From Actinoplanes siamensis (GTDB taxonomy: Bacteria > Actinomycetota > Actinomycetes > Mycobacteriales > Micromonosporaceae), in contig NZ_BOMW01000008.1 in assembly GCF_016862395.1 (NCBI RefSeq), positions 62,001 to 126,000 on the forward strand: 64,000 bases of DNA, given 5' to 3'. Numbering within the stretch: the first letter of the stretch is position 1; each line of letters begins with the position of its first letter. Below the pieces are notes generated by a model. That model did not search any database. It was given only the letters and a program-made list of their open reading frames with translations, and was not told the origin of the DNA. Below are positions 61,134 to 64,000 of this stretch, piece by piece. A program made the translations under genes and the position numbers.

Positions 61134-62756
61134 TCAGGCCGCGACAGGAGCCTGAGCGGTGACCGGAGCCGACCCGCCCGACAGGTGCCGTAGATATGCC
61201 GGCAGGGTCAGGAACTCCGGGCACGTTCTCTCTGTGAGCAGGACCGTCAGCAGCGTCCGCGCCTGGCCGAACAGCCGGGCCGTCTCCTCGTCCAGCGCAC
61301 CGGTCTCGCTGAGCACGTCCAGCTCCTCGCGGAGCATCCGGGTGACCAGGGCGGCCGTGACCGGCACCCCGTAGTCGGTGGGCGTGCCCGTGGAGATCCA
61401 CTGCCAGAGCTGGGCCCGGCAGATCTCCGCCGTGGCGGCGTCCTCCATCAGGCCGCCGAGCGCGACGGCGCCGCGTCCGCCGAGCCAGGCGGCGACGTAC
61501 CGGAGCGCGACGCTGACGTTGTTGCGCAGCGCCACCTCGCTCACCGTCACCGCGGGACCTCTGACGCCGAGCAGTTCGGCGGCGCCGACCCGCACGTCGT
61601 CGCGCTTGCGGACGATCTGGTGCGGCTCGTCGCCGAGCCACTGGTCGAAGACCTCGCGGCAGGTGGCGACCAGTCCGGGGTGCGCCACCCAGGAGCCGTC
61701 GAAGCCGTCGCCGACCTCGCGCCGCTTGTCCTGGCGGACCTGGTTGAGCGCGCGCTTCGCGGCCACCGGGTCGCGGCTGGGCACCACCGCCGCCATCCCG
61801 CCGATGGCGTGCGCGCCGCGCCGGTGGCAGGTCTTGACCAGCAACTCGGTGTACGCCCGCAGGAACGGCGCGGTCATGGTGACCTGGGAGCGTTCGGGCA
61901 GGACCACGTCCGGCCGGTTCTTGATCATGCTGAACAGGTAGTCCCAGCGGCCCGCGTTCAGCCCGGCCGAGTGCTCCCGCAGCTCGTAGAGGATCTCGTC
62001 CATTTCGAACGCCGCGTTGATGGTCTCGATCAGCACCGTGGCCCGGATCGTGCCACGCGGGATGCCGAGCAGGTCCTGGGCGAACACGAAGACGTCGTTC
62101 CAGAGACGGGCCTCCAGATGCGACTCCAGTTTCGGCAGGTAGAAGTAGGGGCCGGAGCCGCGCTCGAGCTGCTTGCGCCCGCAGTGGAACAGGTAGAGAC
62201 CGAAATCGAACAGCGACGCCGAGACCGCGCGGCCGCCGATCCGCAGGTGACATTCCGGCAGGTGCCAGCCGCGCGGGCGCACCATGATCGTCGGCAGGGT
62301 GTCGCCGACCTGGTAGCGGCGGCCGTCGGCGGCCGTCCAGTCCAGCGTGCCGTCCAGCGCGTCCTTCAGGTTGAGCTGGCCGAGGACGACGTTCTCCCAG
62401 GTGGGCGAGGTGGCGTCCTCGAAGTCGGCCATCCACACCCGGGCGCCGGAGTTGAGCGCGTTGATGGTCATCTTCCGCTCGGGCGGTCCGGTGATCTCCA
62501 CCCGGCGGTCCATCAGGTCGGGACGCGGGGGAGCGACCCGCCACGTGGCGTCGTCGCGGATGTGCCGGGTGGAGCCGAGGAAGTCCAGTTCGGTGGTGCG
62601 GGTGGCCCGGCGGCGCCGGCGGCGCTCCAGCAGCTGCACCCGGCGGGCGCCGAACTCGCGGTCCAGCGCGACGACGAACGCCACCGCCCCGGGGGTGAGG
62701 ATCTCGGCGTACCGGCCGGTCGTGGCGCCGGTGAGGGTGACCTCTTCGCCGCCCAT
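61134..62756 (-). CDS. aceB: Malate synthase A
   Basis: Cytoplasmic enzyme of the glyoxylate shunt condensing glyoxylate and acetyl-CoA to malate; 540 residues, the size of the malate synthase A form. Motifs: INALNSGARVWMADFEDATSPTWEN, IMVRPRGWHLPECHL, YFYLPKLESHLEARLWND and ATVLIETINAAFEMDEILYELREHSAGLNAGRWDYLFSMIKN (substrate and Mg-binding residues Arg, Glu, Asp). The ATG at 62756 shares its A with the aceA stop (TGATG), so translation is coupled to isocitrate lyase. Confidence 0.96.
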   Translation of the reverse strand: MGGEEVTLTGATTGRYAEILTPGAVAFVVALDREFGARRVQLLERRRRRRATRTTELDFLGSTRHIRDDATWRVAPPRPDLMDRRVEITGPPERKMTINALNSGARVWMADFEDATSPTWENVVLGQLNLKDALDGTLDWTAADGRRYQVGDTLPTIMVRPRGWHLPECHLRIGGRAVSASLFDFGLYLFHCGRKQLERGSGPYFYLPKLESHLEARLWNDVFVFAQDLLGIPRGTIRATVLIETINAAFEMDEILYELREHSAGLNAGRWDYLFSMIKNRPDVVLPERSQVTMTAPFLRAYTELLVKTCHRRGAHAIGGMAAVVPSRDPVAAKRALNQVRQDKRREVGDGFDGSWVAHPGLVATCREVFDQWLGDEPHQIVRKRDDVRVGAAELLGVRGPAVTVSEVALRNNVSVALRYVAAWLGGRGAVALGGLMEDAATAEICRAQLWQWISTGTPTDYGVPVTAALVTRMLREELDVLSETGALDEETARLFGQARTLLTVLLTERTCPEFLTLPAYLRHLSGGSAPVTAQAPVAA

Positions 62757-64000
62757 CAGAACTGCTCCGCCTCGGTCGAGCCGGACAGCGCGGTGGTCGA
62801 GCTCTCCGGGTTCAGCGCGGTGGAGACGGCGTCGAAGTACCCGGTGCCGACCTCGGCCTGGTGCTTGGTCGCGGTGTAGCCGTCGGCCTCGGCGGCGAAC
62901 TCCGCCTCCTGCAGCTTCACGTAGGCGCTCATGCCGCTCTGCGCGTAGCCGCGGGCCAGCTCGAACATCGAGTGGTTCAGCGCGTGGAAGCCGGCCAGCG
63001 TGACGAACTGGAACTTGTAGCCCATCGCGCCGAGCTCCTTCTGGAACCGCGCGATGTCGGCGTCGTCCAGGTTCTTCTTCCAGTTGAACGACGGCGAGCA
63101 GTTGTACGCCAGCAGCTTGCCCGGGTGCACGGCGTGCACCGCCTCGGCGAACTTGCGGGCGAACGCCAGGTCCGGCTTGCCGGTCTCGACCCAGAGCAGG
63201 TCGGCGTAGTCGGCGTAGGCGATGCCGCGGGCGATCGCCGCGTCGTCGCCGGGCCGGACCCGGTAGAAGCCCTCGGAGGTGCGCTCGCCGGTGGTGAACG
63301 GCTTGTCCCGGTCGTCCACGTCGGAGGTGAGCAGGTCCGCGGCCAGGGCGTCGGTGCGGGCGACCACCACCGACGGGACACCCGCCACGTCGGCCGCCAG
63401 GCGGGCCGCGTTGAGCGTGCGGATGTGCTGCTGGGTCGGGACGAGCACCTTGCCGCCCAGGTGGCCGCACTTCTTCTCGCTGGCCAGCTGATCCTCCCAG
63501 TGCACGCCCGCGGCGCCGGCCGCGATCATGGCCTTCATCAGCTCGAACGCGTTCAGCGGGCCGCCGAAACCGGCCTCCGCGTCGGCGACGATCGGGGCGA
63601 ACCAGTCCCGCTCGTGCCGGCCGGCGGCGGTGTCGATCTGGTCGGCGCGCAGCAGCGCGTTGTTGATCCGCCGGACCACCGCGGGCACCGAGTTCGCCGG
63701 GTAGAGCGACTGGTCCGGGTAGGTGTGCCCGGAGAGGTTCGCGTCCGCCGCGACCTGCCAGCCGGACAGGTAGATCGCCTTCAGCCCGGCCCGCACCATC
63801 TGCGTCGCCTGGCCGCCGGTCAGCGCGCCGAGCGCGTTGATGTAGTCCTCGGTGTGCAGCAGCTCCCACAGCCGCGCCGCGCCCCGCTCGGCGAGGGTGT
63901 GCCGTTCCTGCAGCGTGCCCCGCAGCCGCACGACATCCTGCGCGGTGTAGTCGCGCTTGACGCCGGTCCAACGGGGGTCGCCGGCCCACGCCCGAGTGAG
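62756..64000 (-). CDS. aceA: Isocitrate lyase, N-terminus cut at right edge
   Basis: Splits isocitrate to succinate and glyoxylate, the first step of the glyoxylate shunt. 414 codons are visible; about 10-20 N-terminal residues should lie outside the window, as the sequence at the edge ([23 protein letters not shown]) is already the family's front part. The active-site KKCGH motif is in [18 protein letters not shown], with [23 protein letters not shown] and [14 protein letters not shown]. It forms an aceA-aceB operon. Such operons are induced on acetate or fatty acids, fitting the two acyl-CoA synthetases in the window. Confidence 0.97.
   Translation of the reverse strand, partial: LTRAWAGDPRWTGVKRDYTAQDVVRLRGTLQERHTLAERGAARLWELLHTEDYINALGALTGGQATQMVRAGLKAIYLSGWQVAADANLSGHTYPDQSLYPANSVPAVVRRINNALLRADQIDTAAGRHERDWFAPIVADAEAGFGGPLNAFELMKAMIAAGAAGVHWEDQLASEKKCGHLGGKVLVPTQQHIRTLNAARLAADVAGVPSVVVARTDALAADLLTSDVDDRDKPFTTGERTSEGFYRVRPGDDAAIARGIAYADYADLLWVETGKPDLAFARKFAEAVHAVHPGKLLAYNCSPSFNWKKNLDDADIARFQKELGAMGYKFQFVTLAGFHALNHSMFELARGYAQSGMSAYVKLQEAEFAAEADGYTATKHQAEVGTGYFDAVSTALNPESSTTALSGSTEAEQF

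Noticed and set aside
61134..63989. Fusion of malate synthase with a 400-residue N-terminal part
   Set aside because: The upstream part is the out-of-frame shadow of isocitrate lyase; ATG 62756 overlapping the aceA stop is the natural start.

Overview
The window is about 72% G+C by eye, with nearly every codon ending in G or C. Its gene content is typical of a filamentous actinobacterium: pafBC-tatAC, helY, a glnX-glnH-pknG cluster, WYL regulators, a snapalysin-type protease, a DtxR-type iron box and a CebR-type operator. I infer Micromonosporaceae, probably Actinoplanes-like; this is family knowledge plus composition, not a search result. No rRNA, tRNA, CRISPR array, insertion sequence or prophage gene was recognised.

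Layout. 1-9.7 kb is a conserved housekeeping block: a cut-off CDF metal transporter, pafB-pafC, a small membrane protein, tatA-tatC, a diacylglycerol kinase-like lipid kinase, a 65-residue orphan, a HAD hydrolase and the helicase helY. 9.8-15 kb holds an anti-sigma/STAS pair, a VOC protein, a TetR-fadD unit and a HisN-like phosphatase. 15.2-16.3 kb has a decayed MFS gene and a snapalysin-type protease.

16.3-25.4 kb is the most striking region: one tight minus-strand operon, glnX - glnH - coiled-coil protein - pknG - PP2C phosphatase - VWA protein - FHA protein. The kinase, phosphatase and FHA protein all carry zinc ribbons. It joins the known GlnX/GlnH/PknG amino-acid-sensing set to a kinase/phosphatase/VWA set resembling the TerY-P triad, with an FHA reader added.

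25.5-43.6 kb holds an acyl-CoA synthetase, c-di-GMP-type proteins (EAL-HDOD and GGDEF), an ABC exporter with a divergent NarL-type two-component system, an MprAB-like two-component system, an LCP ligase, a DUF1028 protein, a small MBL hydrolase and lhgO. 43.6-47.6 kb is an iron-siderophore ABC importer, with the binding protein divergent from the permease/ATPase genes across an iron box. 47.6-64 kb is mixed metabolism and regulation: an MBL hydrolase, ArsR/SRPBCC, a 58-residue secreted protein under a perfect CebR box, GNAT, FUSC, an M28 peptidase, an orphan AAA+ ATPase, an AidB-like dehydrogenase, a MarR/azoR pair with three in-phase operators, two PAP2 phosphatases, a RidA protein and the glyoxylate shunt genes aceB-aceA (aceA cut by the right edge).

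Several intergenic spaces carry fossil C-termini of lost genes (MFS, universal stress protein, GntR/FCD and others) or G+C-rich tandem repeats. Genes are compact: many cotranscribed pairs overlap by ATGA or GTGA, and several convergent pairs overlap at their 3' ends.
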